Origin: Ranitomeya variabilis
Taxonomy: Eukaryota; Chordata; Amphibia; Anura; Dendrobatidae
Length of the DNA: 64,000 nucleotides
Assembly: GCF_051348905.1 (NCBI RefSeq)
Contig: NC_135236.1
Coordinates: 667,712,389-667,776,388 of the forward strand
Reading direction: 5' to 3'
Shown: positions 45,397 through 58,219 of the stretch, piece by piece
Layout of the letters: each line of letters starts with the position of its first letter
Position numbering within the stretch: the first letter of the stretch is position 1
Notes under the pieces: generated by a model
The model's input: only the letters and a program-made list of their open reading frames with translations
Database searches by the model: none
Told to the model about the DNA's origin: nothing
Position numbers and translations under genes: made by a program

Positions 45397-47312
45397 ATCC
45401 AGATACTTCCGGAAGATGTCGTGCATAAAGGACTGAAACACAGATAGAGCATTAGAAAGCCCGAATGGCATCACCAGGTGGCATCACCAGGTACTCAAAA
45501 TGGCCCTCGGGCGTATTAAATGCTGTTTTCCATTCATCGCCCTGTTTAATACGCACAAGATTATACGCCCCTCGAAGGTCAATCTTGGTAAACCAACTAG
45601 CCCCCTTAATCCGAGCAAACAAATCAGACAGCAGAGGCAAAGGGTACTGAAATTTGACCGTGATTTTATTGAGAAGGCGGTAATCTATACAGGGTCTCAG
45701 AGAGCCATCCTTCTTGGCCACAAAAAAGAACCCTGCTCCCAACGGTGACGAAGACGGGCGAATATGCCCTTTCTCCAAGGACTCCTTTACATAACTCCGC
45801 ATAGCGGCATGTTCTGGCACAGATAAATTGAACAGTCGGCCCTTAGGGAACTTACTACCAGGGATCAAATTAATAGCGCAATCACAGTCCCTATGAGGAG
45901 GTAGGGCACTGGACTTGGGCTCATCAAATACATCCTGGTAATCCGACAAAAACCCAGGGACTTCAGAAGGAGTGGAAGAAGAAATTGACATCAAAGGAAC
46001 ATCACTATGTATCCCTTGACAACCCCAACTAGACACAGACATTGATTTCCAATCCAGTACTGGATTATGAACCTGTAACCATGGCAGACCCAACACGACA
46101 ACATCATGAAAATTATGCAACACCAAAAAGCGAATATTTTCCTGATGTGCGGGAGCCATGTACATGGACAGCTGAGTCCAGTACTGAGGTTTATTCTTGG
46201 CCAATGGCGTAGCATCAATCCCCCTTAAGGGAATAGGATTCTGCAAAGGCTCCAAGGAAAAACCACAGCGCTTGGCAAACTCCAAGTGCATCAAGTTCAG
46301 GGCAGCGCCCGAATCCACAAATGCCATAACCGAGTAGGACGACAATGAGCAAATCAGAGTAACAGATAAAAGAAATTTAGGCTACACAGTACTAATGGTG
46401 ACAGACCTAGCGAACCTCTTAGTGCGCTTAGGACAATCAGAGATAACATGAGAGGAGTCACCACAGTAAAAACACAGCCCATTCTGACGTCTGTGTTCTT
46501 GTCGTTCAGCTCTGGTCAAAGTCCTATCACATAGCATAGGCTCAGGCCGCTGCTCAGAGGACACCGCCAAATGGTGCACAACTTTGCGCTCGCGCAAACG
46601 CCGATCAATCTGAATGGCCAAAGACATCGATTCATTCAGACCAGCAGGCGTGGGGAACCCCACCATAACATGTTTAAGGGCTTCAGATAGACCCTTTCTG
46701 AAAATTGCTGCCAGGGCACACTCATTCCATTGTGCAAGCACAGACCACTTTCTAAACTTCTGGCAATATACTTCTGCTTCATCCTGACCCTGACATAGAG
46801 TCAGCAAGATCTTTTCTGCCTGATCCACAGAATTTGGTTCGTCATAAAGCAATCCAAGCGCCAGAAAAAATGCATCTACATTAAGCAATGCAGGATTTCC
46901 TGGCTCAAGGGAGAATGCCCAGTCTTGTGGGTCGCCACGCAACAAAGAAATAATAATCTTTACTTGCTGAATGGGGTCACCAGAGGAGCGGGGTTTCAGA
47001 GCAAGAAACAGTCTGCAATTATTTTTGAAATTCAAAAATTTAGATCTATCCCCAGAAAACAAATCAGGAATTGGAATTCTAGGCTCTAACATCGGATTCT
47101 GAACTACATAATCTTGAATACTTTGTACCCTTGCAGTGAGTTGATCCACACAAGAGAACAAACCTTGAATATCCATATCTACACCTGAGTCCTGAACCAC
47201 CCAGAGGTTAAGGGGACAAGAAAGACAAAACAAGCTGCAAAGAAAAAAAAATTGACACAGAACTTCTCTTATCCCTCTTTTGAGATGCATTAACACTTTT
47301 GGGCCAGCTGTA

Positions 47313-48146
47313 CTGTTGTGGACCTGGTGGTTAGGAGCACCCAAAACGACCTGATGGTTAAAACAGAAAACCTGGGACAAGCTCTGAGGAGGTGGTAACT
47401 CTACTGACTGCAATCCCTAATCCTATCACAAACACTAGAAATAGCCGTGGAGCGTGCCTAACTCTCCCTAGACGCCTCTTCACAGCCTAAGAGCTAACTT
47501 CCCCTAAAGATAGAAATAGCAGCCTACCTTGCCTCAGAGAAATTCCCCAAAGTAAAGGTAGCCCCCCACAAATATTGACTGTGAGTTAAGAGGGAAGTGA
47601 CAAACACAGGTATGAAACAGATTTTAGCAAAGGAGGCCGAATCTTCTCTAGATAGACAGAGGATAGGAAAGGGAACTATGCGGTCAGTATTAAAAACTAC
47701 AAAAACCACGCAGAGTGTGCAAAAAGACCTCCACACCGACTCACGGTGTGGAGGTGCAGCTCTGCACCCCAGAGCTTCCAGCTAGCAAGGAAATATTATA
47801 ATAGCAAGTTGGACTAGAAACATAGCATGTACTGAGAAATATATTCAAAAACCGATGAACAGCAAATGAACTAGCAGGGACTTAGCTTCTGCTGGAGTAG
47901 ACAGGTCATCTGAGAAATCCAAGAGAGATCTGAACCAGTACTGAGACATTGTCAGCTGGCATGAACTAACGACCTGGGCAGAGTTAAATAGGGAAGCCAG
48001 CAGAAGCAATAAGCGAGGGCAGCTGAGAAAGCCAACCTCAAAGATCAGCAGTTCCACTCAAAGCCACCAGAGGGTGTCCAAGGACAGAACTCACCAAAGT
48101 ACCATTCATGACCACAGGAGGGAGCCCAAGAACGGAATTCACAATA
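47313..48146 (-). repeat. 5' LTR of gypsy element 2
   Basis: In minus sense it begins at 48146 and ends at 47313, and is followed by the internal region. Its partner is 41268-42101. Confidence 0.9.
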
Positions 48147-48860
48147 CAATACAATAATTAAAGCACAATAAGATGACCCTGCTCGTGAGAGCTTACAATC
48201 TACAATGAGGTACAGATACAATGTACAGGTGTGTATATACAATGATGTATTTACAATGATGGTCCAGCCATCTTCAGGGGGTGGGGGATAGATGGAAGCA
48301 GTGAATGGGCTACACACACACACAAACATAAAATTACATTGAATAGTGAACGTGATAGGCCGCTCTGAACAAATGTGTTTTGAGGGAGCACCTAAAACTA
48401 TGCAAATTGTGGATGGTCCTAATATCTTGGGGTAGAGCATTCCAGAGGATTGGCGCAGCACGGGAGAAGTCGAGTGGGAGTGGGAGGTACGGATTACTGC
48501 AGAGGTTAGTCGAAAGTCGTTTGCAGAGCGCAGCGGTCGGCTAAGCCGATAGACAGAAATGAGGGAGGAGATGTAAGGGGGTGCCGCACTGTGGAGAGCT
48601 TTGTGGGTGAGAACAAGTAGTTTGAATTGTATCCTGTAATGAATGGGCAGCCAGTGTAATGACTGGCGAAGAGCGGACACGTCCGAGTAACGATTAGCCA
48701 GATGGACGACCCTAGCTGCTGCATTAAGGATAGACTGGAGAGGGGAAAGTCGCGTGAGGGGGAGGCCAATTAATAGAGAGTTGCAGTAGTCCAGACGGGA
48801 GTGGATTAGGGCGACAGTGAGAGTTTTTGTTGTCTCCATGGTGAGAAAAGGGCGTATTCT
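48147..48860 (-). mobile_element. L2-type LINE fragment (RT C-terminus and 3' UTR)
   Basis: The minus strand encodes the end of an L2/CR1-group reverse transcriptase: TLTVALIHSRLDYCNSLLIG, LQSILNAAARVVHLANRYSD, SLHWLPIHYRIQFKLLVLTH and KALHSAAPPYISSLI. The 3' UTR ('gaccctgctcgtgagagc') follows, and then, beyond the gypsy insertion, its end at 41157. It is 5'-truncated at about 48860. The frame runs on beyond the LINE end into gypsy LTR sequence by chance. Confidence 0.88.
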
Positions 48861-48864
48861 AGAG

Positions 48865-49914
48865 ATGTTCTTTAGTAGTGGTGCTCTTTAATAGCAACCA
48901 GTCTTTCCTGTCCCTGTAGCTGAAAAACACTCCCATAGCATGATGTTGCCACTACCATGTTTCACTGTTGGGATTGTATTGGGCAGGTGATGAGCAGTGC
49001 CTGGTTTTCTCCACACATACCACTTAGAATTATCACCAAAAAGGCCTATCTTCGTCTCATCAGACCAGAGAATCTTATTTCTCATAGTCTGGGAAACCTT
49101 CATGTGTGTTTTTTTAGCAAACTCTATGCGGGCTTTCATATGTCTTGCACTGAGGAGAGGCTTCCGTCGGGCCACTCTGCCATGAAGGCGCGACTGGTGG
49201 AGGGCTGCAGTGATAGTTGACTTTGTGGAACTTTCTCCCATCTCCCTACTGCATCTCTGGAGCTCAGCCACAGTGATCTTGGGGTTCTTCTTTACCTCTC
49301 TCACCAAGGCTCTTCTCTCAGGATTGCTCAGTTTGGCTGGACGGCCAGGTCTAGGAAGACTTCTGGTGGTCCCAAACTTCTTCCATGTAAGGATTATCGA
49401 GGCCACTGTGCTCTTACGAACCTTGAGTACTGTCTAAATTCTGTTGTAACCTTGGCCAGATCTGTGCCTTGCCACAATTCTGTCTCTGAGCTCCTTGGCC
49501 AGTTCCTTTGACCTCATGATTCTCATTTGGTCTGACATGCACTGTGAGCTGTGAGGTCTTATATAGACAGGTGTGTGCCTTTCCATATCAAATCCTATTA
49601 GTTTAATTAAACACAGCTGGACTCCAATGAAGGAGTAGAACCATCTAAAGGAGGTTCACAAGGCAATGGACAGCATGTGACTTAAATATGAGTATCTGAG
49701 CAAAGGGTCTGAATACTTATGACCATGTGATATTTCAGTTTTTCTTTTTTATTGAATTTGCAAAATGCTCTACATTTCAGTTTTTTTCAGTGAAGATGGG
49801 GTGCAGAGTGTACATTAATGAGAAAAAAATGAACTTTTTTGAATTTACCAAATGGCTGCAATGAAACAAAGAGTGAAAAATTTAAAGGGGTCTGAATACT
49901 TTCCGTACCCACTG
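48865..49914 (-). mobile_element. Tc1/mariner transposon fragment, family with cagtgggtacgg ends
   Basis: The right end ccgtacccactg at 49914 (followed by TA) and 'ggggtctgaatactt' identify a common vertebrate Tc1 family. The left end and the C-terminal part of the transposase are missing, cut where L2 sequence begins. Only one terminal repeat remains, so it is immobile. Confidence 0.85.
48888..49526 (-). CDS. Truncated Tc1-type transposase, with a nonsense codon
   Basis: The N-terminus [20 protein letters not shown] (about 49510) is followed by an in-frame TAG at about 49435. The frame then runs [53 protein letters not shown] (first catalytic D) and [16 protein letters not shown]. It ends at FSATGTGK, before the second D and the E of the DD34E triad. 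A pseudogene by truncation and nonsense. Confidence 0.88.
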
Positions 49915-50310
49915 TAGAGGTGCGATGCTCATGCAGGAGCTTTCCACACATACCCCCACTCCTCTGATGACCCCTCACACTGTGGGTGCAGGACCTGCCG
50001 TGGTGAGAGGTCCTGGCCACTCTCCTCCCTCCCTATTAGGCTGGCTCTTTCCCAGGGACACAATGATATCCCGGGGGGGCGAGCTCTGGTTACATTATAG
50101 AGCTCAGGTACTGACTGAGCGCGCTACTGAATGCATGCCTTCCACCTTCTAAGCCTGCCCAATGCTGCCCTGACGCACCAATCAGCATCAGGCCAATTGC
50201 AGCCTGGCAGACAATCAAAGCATGGAGCTGCACAGCCAATGAGCGGCTGCAGCTCCGAGACTGCCACTCCCCTGACATGCCCACTACATAACGGACCTTG
50301 AAGTGAAAAC
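49915..50310. other. No gene recognised
   Basis: Unique-looking sequence between the Tc1 fragment and gypsy element 3; the latter's target duplication AAAAC (50306-50310) ends it. Confidence 0.5.
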
Positions 50311-51068
50311 TGTTGTGAATTTGCTTTTTGCTCCCTCTAGTGGTTACTAGTTTTTTGACTCTGGTTTTTCTGTCATTCCTTTTATCCGCACCTGGGTCGT
50401 TAGTTAGGGGTGTTGCTATATAAGCTCCTTGGACCTTCAGTTCTATGCCTGGCAACGTAGTTATCAGAGCTAGTCTGCTGTGCTCTTGTCTACTGATCCT
50501 GGTTCCAGTTATATCAGCTAAGTCTGCCTTTTGCTTTTTGCTATTTGTTTTGGTTTTGTATTTTTGTCCAGCTTGTTCCAAATCTATATCCTGACCTTTG
50601 CTGGAAGCTCTAGGGGGGCTGGTGTTCTCCCCCCGGACCGTTAGACGGTTCGGGGGTTCTTGAATTTCCAGTGTGGATTTTGATAGGGTTTTTGTTGACC
50701 ATATAAGTTACCTTTCTTTATTCTGCTATCAGTAAGCGGGCCTCTCTGTGCTAAACCTGGTTCATTTCTGTGTTTGTCATTTCCTCTTACCTCACCGTCA
50801 TTATTTGTGGGGGGCTTCTATCCAGCTTTGGGGTCCCCTTCTCTGGAGGCAAGAAAGGTCTTTTGTTTTCCTCTACTAGGGGTAGCTAGATTCTCCGGCT
50901 GGCGCGTGTCATCTAGAATCAACGTAGGAATGATCCCCGGCTACTTCTAGTGTTGGCGTTAGGAGTAGATATATGGTCAACCCAGTTACCACTGCCCTAT
51001 GAGCTGGATTTTTGTATTCTGCAGACTTCCACGTTCCTCTGAGACCCTCGCCATTGGGGTCATAACAG
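50311..51068 (+). repeat. 5' LTR of gypsy element 3
   Basis: Begins tgttgtgaatttgc, ends gtcataacag. It contains 'gctatataagctcc', a TATA-like element, about 110 bp from its start. Confidence 0.95.
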
Positions 51069-54000
51069 TTTGCCAGGCCAGTATTAAATGTTTAATGCAT
51101 TGCAGAAGAGGGATTATAAGAAAGAAGATTCTGAGTTTTTTTTTTTTTTTCTTCTTCCCCTTTACCTCAGAGTGGCTATGCTTGCTGCAGACATGAATGT
51201 CCAGACCTTGATTACAAGTGTGGACCAGCTGGCTACTCGTGTGCAGGGCATACAAGACTATGTTATCAGAAATCCTAGGTCAGAACCTAAAATACCGATT
51301 CCTGAACTGTTTTCCGGAGACAGGTTTAAGTTTAGGAATTTCGTGAATAATTGTAAATTGTTTCTGTCCCTGAGACCCTGTTCATCTGGAGATTCTGCTC
51401 AGCAAGTAAAAATTGTTATTTCGTTCTTACGGGGCGACCCTCAGGATTGGGCTTTTTCGCTGGCGCCAGGAGATCCGGCATTGGCTGATCTTGATGCGTT
51501 TTTTCTGGCGCTCGGTTTACTTTATGAGGAACCCAATCTTGAGATTCAGGCAGAAAAGGCCTTGCTGGCTATGTCTCAGGGGCAGGACGAGGCTGAAGTG
51601 TATTGCCAAAAATTTCGGAAATGGTCCGTGCTGACACATTGGAACGAGTGTGCACTGGCCGCTAATTTTAGAAATGGCCTTTCTGAAGCCATTAAGAATG
51701 TTATGGTGGGTTTTCCCATTCCCACAGGTCTGAATGATACTATGGCACTGGCTATTCAAATTGACCGGCGGTTGCGGGAGCGCAAAACTGCAAATTCCCT
51801 CATGGTGTTGTCTGAACAGACACCTAATTCGGTGCAATGTGATAGAAAAACCGCAAATTCCCTCATGGTGTTGTCTGAACAGACACCTGATTTAATGCAA
51901 TGTGATAGAATCCTGACTAGAAATGAGCGGAAAATTCATAGACGCCGGAATGGCTTGTGCTACTACTGTGGTGATTCTACACATGTTATCTCAGCATGCT
52001 CTAAACGTATAGCTAAGGTTATTAGTCCTGTCACCGTTGGTAATTTGCAACCTAAATTTATTCTGTCTGTAACTTTGATTTGCTCACTGTCATCTTATCC
52101 TGTCATGGCGTTTGTAGATTCAGGTGCTGCCCTGAGTCTCATGGATCTCTCATTTGCTAAGCGCTGTGGTTTTACTCTTGAACCATTAGAAAATCCTATT
52201 CCTCTTAGGGGTATTGATGCTACACCATTGGCAGCAAATAAACCGCAGTATTGGACACAGGTTACCATGTGCATGACTCCTGAACACCGCGAGGTGATAC
52301 GTTTCCTGGTTTTACATAAAATGCATGATTTGGTCGTTTTAGGGCTGCCATGGTTACAGACCCATAATCCAGTCCTGGACTGGAAGGCTATGTCAGTCTC
52401 AAGTTGGGGCTGTCGTGGTATTCATGGGGATTCCCTGCCTGTGTCTATTGCTTCTTCTACGCCTTCGGAAGTTCCGGAGTATTTGTCTGATTATCAGGAT
52501 GTCTTCAGTGAGTCTGAGTCCAGTGCACTGCCTCCTCATAGGGACTGTGACTGTGCTATAGATTTGATCCCAGGCAGTAAATTTCCTAAGGGAAGACTGT
52601 TTAATCTGTCGGTACCTGAACATACCGCTATGCGTTCATATATCAAGGAGTCTCTGGAGAAAGGACATATTCGTCCGTCTTCTTCCCCTCTTGGTGCGGG
52701 ATTCTTTTTTGTGGCAAAAAAGGACGGATCTTTGAGACCTTGTATTGATTATCGGCTTTTAAATAAGATCACTGTCAAATTTCAGTATCCTTTACCGCTG
52801 TTGTCTGACTTGTTTGCCCGGATTAAGGGTGCCAAGTGGTTCACCAAGATAGACCTTCGTGGTGCGTACAACCTTGTGCGCATTAAGCAAGGTGATGAAT
52901 GGAAAACCGCATTCAATACGCCCGAAGGTCATTTTGAGTACTTGGTGATGCCTTTTGGGCTCTCCAATGCGCCTTCAGTTTTTCAGTCCTTTATGCATGA
53001 CATTTTCCGGAAGTATCTGGATAAATTTTTGATTGTTTATCTGGATGATATTTTGGTTTTTTCTGATAATTGGGATTCGCATGTGGAGCAGGTCAGGTTG
53101 GTCTTTAAAATTTTGCGTGAAAATTCTTTGTTTGTCAAGGGCTCAAAGTGTCTCTTTGGTGTGCAGAAGGTTCCCTTTTTGGGGTTCATTTTTTCCCCTT
53201 CTGCTGTGGAGATGGACCCAGTCAAGGTCCGAGCTATTCTTGATTGGACTCAGCCCTCGTCAGTTAAGAGTCTTCAGAAGTTCTTGGGCTTCGCTAACTT
53301 CTACCGTCGTTTTATCGCTAATTTTTCTAGCATTGTGAAACCTTTGACGGATATGACCAAGAAGGGCTCCGATGTAGCTAACTGGGCTCCTGCTGCCGTG
53401 GAGGCTTTCCAGGAGTTGAAACGCCGGTTTACTTCGGCGCCTGTTTTGTGCCAGCCTGACGTCTCACTTCCCTTTCAGGTTGAGGTGGATGCTTCGGAGA
53501 TTGGGGCAGGGGCCGTTTTGTCGCAGAGAGGCCCTGGTTGCTCTGTTATGAAACCTTGTGCCTTTTTTCTCTAGGAAGTTTTCGCCTGCCGAGCGAAATT
53601 ATGATGTGGGCAATCGGGAGTTGTTGGCCATGAAATGGGCATTTGAGGAGTGGCGTCATTGGCTCGAGGGTGCTAAGCATCGTGTGGTGGTCTTGACTGA
53701 TCACAAAAATCTGATGTATCTCGAGTCTGCTAAACGCCTTAATCCGAGACAGGCCCGCTGGTCATTGTTTTTCTCCCGCTTTGATTTTGTTGTCTCGTAT
53801 TTACCAGGTTCAAAGAATGTGAAGGCCGATGCTCTTTCTAGGAGCTTTGTGCCTGATGCTCCTGGAGTCGCTGATCCTGTTGGTATTCTTAAAGATGGAG
53901 TTATCTTGTCAGCTATTTCTCCGGATCTGCGACGTGTGTTGCAGAGATTTCAGGCTGATAGGCCTGAGTCTTGTCCACCTGACAGACTGTTTGTCCCGGA

Positions 54001-55317
54001 TAAGTGGACCAGCAGAGTCATTTCCGAGGTTCATTCCTCGGTGTTGGCAGGTCACCCGGGAATTTTTGGCACCAGAGATCTGGTGGCCAGGTCCTTTTGG
54101 TGGCCTTCCTTGTCAAGGGATGTGCGGTCATTTGTGCAGTCCTGTGGGACTTGTGCTCGAGCTAAGCCTTGCTGTTCTCGTGCCAGCGGTTTGCTCTTGC
54201 CCTTGCCTGTCCCGAAGAGACCTTGGACACATATCTCCATGGATTTCATTTCTGATCTTCCGCTATCTCAGGGCATGTCCGTTATCTGGGTGATTTGTGA
54301 TCGCTTCTCCAAGATGGTCCATTTGGTTCCTTTGCCTAAGCTGCCTTCCTCTTCCGATCTGGTTCCTGTGTTTTTCCAGAACGTGGTTCGTTTGCACGGC
54401 ATCCCTGAGAATATTGTGTCAGACAGAGGATCCCAGTTCGTTTCCAGGTTCTGGCGATCCTTTTGTAGTAGGATGGGCATTGATTTGTCGTTTTCGTCTG
54501 CTTTCCATCCTCAGACTAATGGACAGACGGAGCGAACCAATCAGACTTTGGAGGCTTATTTGAGGTGTTTTGTCTCTGCTGATCAGGACGATTGGGTGAC
54601 ATTCTTGCCGTTGGCTGAGTTTGCCCTTAATAATCGGGCTAGTTCCGCCACCTTGGTTTCGCCTTTTTTCTGCAACTCTGGTTTCCATCCTCGCTTTTCT
54701 TCGGGTCATGTGGAGCCTTCTGACTGTCCTGGGGTGGATTCTGTGGTGGATAGGTTGCAGCAGATCTGGAATCATGTGGTGGACAACTTGAAGTTGTCAC
54801 AGGAGAAGGCTCAGCGCTTTGCCAACCGCCGCCGCGGTGTGGGTCCCCGACTACGCGTTGGGGATTTGGTATGGCTTTCTTCCCGCTTTGTTCCTATGAA
54901 GGTCTCCTCTCCCAAATTTAAACCTCGTTTTATTGGGCCTTACAAGATATTGGAAATCCTTAATCCTGTATCTTTTCGTCTGGATCTTCCTGTGTCGTTT
55001 GCTATTCACAATGTATTTCATAGGTCCTTGTTGCGGCGGTACATTGTGCCTGTAGTTCCTTCTGCTGAGCCTCCTGCTCCGGTGTTGGTTGAGGGCGAGT
55101 TGGAGTACGTGGTGGAGAAGATCTTGGATTCTCGCCTCTCCAGGCGGAGACTTCAGTACCTGGTCAAGTGGAAGGGCTATGGTCAGGAGGATAATTCCTG
55201 GGTGGTCGCCTCTGATGTTCATGCGGCCGATTTAGTTCGTGCCTTTCATGCCGCTCATCCTGATCGCCCTGGTGGTCGTGGTGAGGGTTCGGTGACCCCT
55301 CACTAAGGGGGGGGTAC

Positions 55318-56075
55318 TGTTGTGAATTTGCTTTTTGCTCCCTCTAGTGGTTACTAGTTTTTTGACTCTGGTTTTTCTGTCATTCCTTTTATCCGCACCT
55401 GGGTCGTTAGTTAGGGGTGTTGCTATATAAGCTCCTTGGACCTTCAGTTCTATGCCTGGCAACGTAGTTATCAGAGCTAGTCTGCTGTGCTCTTGTCTAC
55501 TGATCCTGGTTCCAGTTATATCAGCTAAGTCTGCCTTTTGCTTTTTGCTATTTGTTTTGGTTTTGTATTTTTGTCCAGCTTGTTCCAAATCTATATCCTG
55601 ACCTTTGCTGGAAGCTCTAGGGGGGCTGGTGTTCTCCCCCCGGACCGTTAGACGGTTCGGGGGTTCTTGAATTTCCAGTGTGGATTTTGATAGGGTTTTT
55701 GTTGACCATATAAGTTACCTTTCTTTATTCTGCTATCAGTAAGCGGGCCTCTCTGTGCTAAACCTGGTTCATTTCTGTGTTTGTCATTTCCTCTTACCTC
55801 ACCGTCATTATTTGTGGGGGGCTTCTATCCAGCTTTGGGGTCCCCTTCTCTGGAGGCAAGAAAGGTCTTTTGTTTTCCTCTACTAGGGGTAGCTAGATTC
55901 TCCGGCTGGCGCGTGTCATCTAGAATCAACGTAGGAATGATCCCCGGCTACTTCTAGTGTTGGCGTTAGGAGTAGATATATGGTCAACCCAGTTACCACT
56001 GCCCTATGAGCTGGATTTTTGTATTCTGCAGACTTCCACGTTCCTCTGAGACCCTCGCCATTGGGGTCATAACAG
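55318..56075 (+). repeat. 3' LTR of gypsy element 3
   Basis: No difference from the 5' LTR was noticed on reading. Confidence 0.95.
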
Positions 56076-56080
56076 AAAAC

Positions 56081-56960
56081 TCGCTGTCCCAAATGCAGTT
56101 GCTGTGCACAGCCATCAGGCGGCCAGCCCTGCACAGCTGCTGGGGGAGCGGCCGGGGGGGCATTTGTCTCACTGCCACCCAGCCCAGCCTGCCCCTGAGA
56201 ACAATATCAGCACCCAAAAATTTGAAACAGACATCTGGCCTGCTGTATAAAGTTACTAACAGAAGAAATTTTTTTGTTTACTGTGGATGAGGCCTGTATA
56301 ACATAGAAGTTATGCTCCAAGAAATGTCAAACTGTGATCTACCCTATTGTATCACATTACCAACAAAACAAAGTATTTTTTTTACTGTGGATGAGGACTG
56401 TATACAATAGAATATATGCTCCAAACAGTTTTAAACTCAAACCTAGCCTGCTGTATCACGTTTGTCACAGAATTTTTTTTTTACTCTGCATGAGCTCTGC
56501 ACACAGATGAATTTCACCGCCACTAAATGAGAAGGTGGGATATGGCGTGCTATATCACGCTTGTAGCTAAAAAAACTGTTTTTCTTACTCTGCACACAGG
56601 TGAAGTTCAGCGGCAGTGAATGACAAGGTGACATATGCTTTGCTGAATCATGTTAGCAACTGCAAAAAATTGATTTTCAAAGGTCTATCTGTGCATGGAG
56701 CACAATAGAAGCAGTGCACAGCACACTTCTAAGAAATGTACTCTGCTGTCTTTGCCTGTGGACCTCACTAATGGCGCTAGAAAAAAATAATCTGCTGGAA
56801 AGTCAATTTTACAGCCACACAGGACACTAGTTAGCTAAACTATCTGACTTAGAAACAATTGCCTAGCTAACATCTATCAGCACCGAGGACTAGCGTCAGG
56901 AGCAGCTTCTCTGCGCTGTTATATTGATAAAAATGGCACTAAAACAAGACGTCCACTCTT
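56081..56960. repeat. Degenerate tandem repeat, second copy
   Basis: From about 56205 this matches the end of the array at 15480-16570 ('gaggcctgtataacatagaa', 'gagaaggtgggatatgg', 'agcgtcaggagcag'). In both places it lies on the downstream side of a minus-strand TRIM gene. Confidence 0.7.
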
Positions 56961-58219
56961 TCCATAGAGAGAGACATGTGATTTCAGCACCCAATGGCAC
57001 AAGCCCTTGTGTCTGGACATTGTGGATGTTTCCTGCACCCTGATTGGCTAGCCGCAATTTGAATACATAAAGTTAGAGAGAAAAAATTACAAGCACGCGG
57101 CCCCTCTGAGTCTCCCCACCCCTCCCCTTATCAAACATGTGCCTCCCGCTCATCATACACCACCACTATCCTAGCCAAAGTGCTGAAAATACTTCAGTGG
57201 CAACGCAATTATTTTCCCGCACATTTTACCGAATGAATATAAGACAAAAATGCTTGTGATTCCGAATGTGCCATATTCGTGACGAATTTATGTTTGACGA
57301 TTGTTTTCCAAACATATTTGCTCATCTCTAATAAAGATCAAGGACGGTTGGGTTCAGTTGTAGGACAGTAGACTGAATCAAAGCAATAAGGACACTTCTA
57401 AAAGAAAATAAAAAATTGGCAATTCGAATACTGACCCTATTTGGGTCAATGTATGAAATGGATTTTTTTATCTGTTTTTTTTTTTCACTTACAAATTGTA
57501 TGAAACTTGCGAAAATCTGCAAGTAAATTTTGTATTTGAATTTTTTTTTAATGTTCAACATTTTATATTCCTGCTGGATTGTTGCTTCTTGCTCCTGTGA
57601 TATCACAATTCCTTTCTCTAGAAAGCGACACTTTTTTTCTATTTTTTCAATTTGTTAATATATTTTTTATATTTTATATCGCTTCCTGTAGAAATCATTA
57701 GAGCAACACTTATTTTCTTCAGAAAATGGGCTCCACATTGATGTCTATGACCCAAAAAATGCAGCAAAATGAAGAAACAATGGACATGGTAAATGTTAAA
57801 AAGTTGCACCGTTCAAGTTACAAGCGGAAAATGAGGCATCGTGCACAAAACATTCCAAAGATCTCATTTAATTTGCCTGTACTTTATTCTGCACAGGGTT
57901 TTAAGTCATTTAAAAAAAATACATCATATATAATAATCCTAGAGAAATTATTACAGGACAGAATCAGGAAGTTCATGCGAGAAAACCCTCAAGAATAGTA
58001 GAATTAAAACAACTATGCAAAGAGTGCGCCAAATATTAATTCACAATAAAAAAATCATTGCAGATATATAACCAGTTATAAGGGGCAAACACTTGGAATT
58101 TTAACACATTTTGATCTTTCAGCTTGTCTTTATTTTATATTACAATTAGTTGAATGATCTAAAACATTTAAATGCAACAAATCTGAGATATTCTCTATCG
58201 TATCAATGGATGTATCACG
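56961..58219. other. Downstream flank of TRIM gene B
   Basis: 56961-57224 is single-copy in this window. From 57225 the sequence is duplicated at 25533-26526. No other gene. Confidence 0.6.

Larger units (their letters stand above)
41268..48146 (-). mobile_element. Chromodomain Ty3/gypsy element 2, with a hAT-like MITE inserted
   Basis: 834-bp LTRs at 41268-42101 and 47313-48146, target duplication CAATA on each side. Minus-strand parts are gag with a CCHC knuckle (about 47.2-46.4 kb), protease (about 46.35-46.05), RT (about 45.9-45.45 and, past the MITE, 44.4-44.0), RNase H (about 43.95-43.55), integrase (about 43.4-42.5) and chromodomain (about 42.37-42.15). It is related to element 1, but its LTRs belong to a different subfamily. 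Broken by one insertion and several small changes. The LTRs differ at well under 2 per cent of sites, so it is young. Confidence 0.95.
50311..56075 (+). mobile_element. Chromodomain Ty3/gypsy element 3, nearly whole, very recent
   Basis: 758-bp LTRs at 50311-51068 and 55318-56075 read as identical; target duplication AAAAC (50306-50310, 56076-56080); purine tract before the 3' LTR. One gag-pol coding region spans about 51.09-55.31 kb: gag with CCHC knuckle (about 51.2-52.0), protease (about 52.08-52.4), RT (about 52.6-53.3), RNase H (about 53.4-53.85), integrase (about 54.0-55.0) and a chromodomain (about 55.08-55.25). It looks almost whole, with about one break. It belongs to the family that left the solo LTR at 6049-6806. 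Confidence 0.95.

Noticed and set aside
48045-48160. Extension of the L2 frame into a longer host protein
   Set aside because: The added residues are gypsy LTR sequence read by chance.
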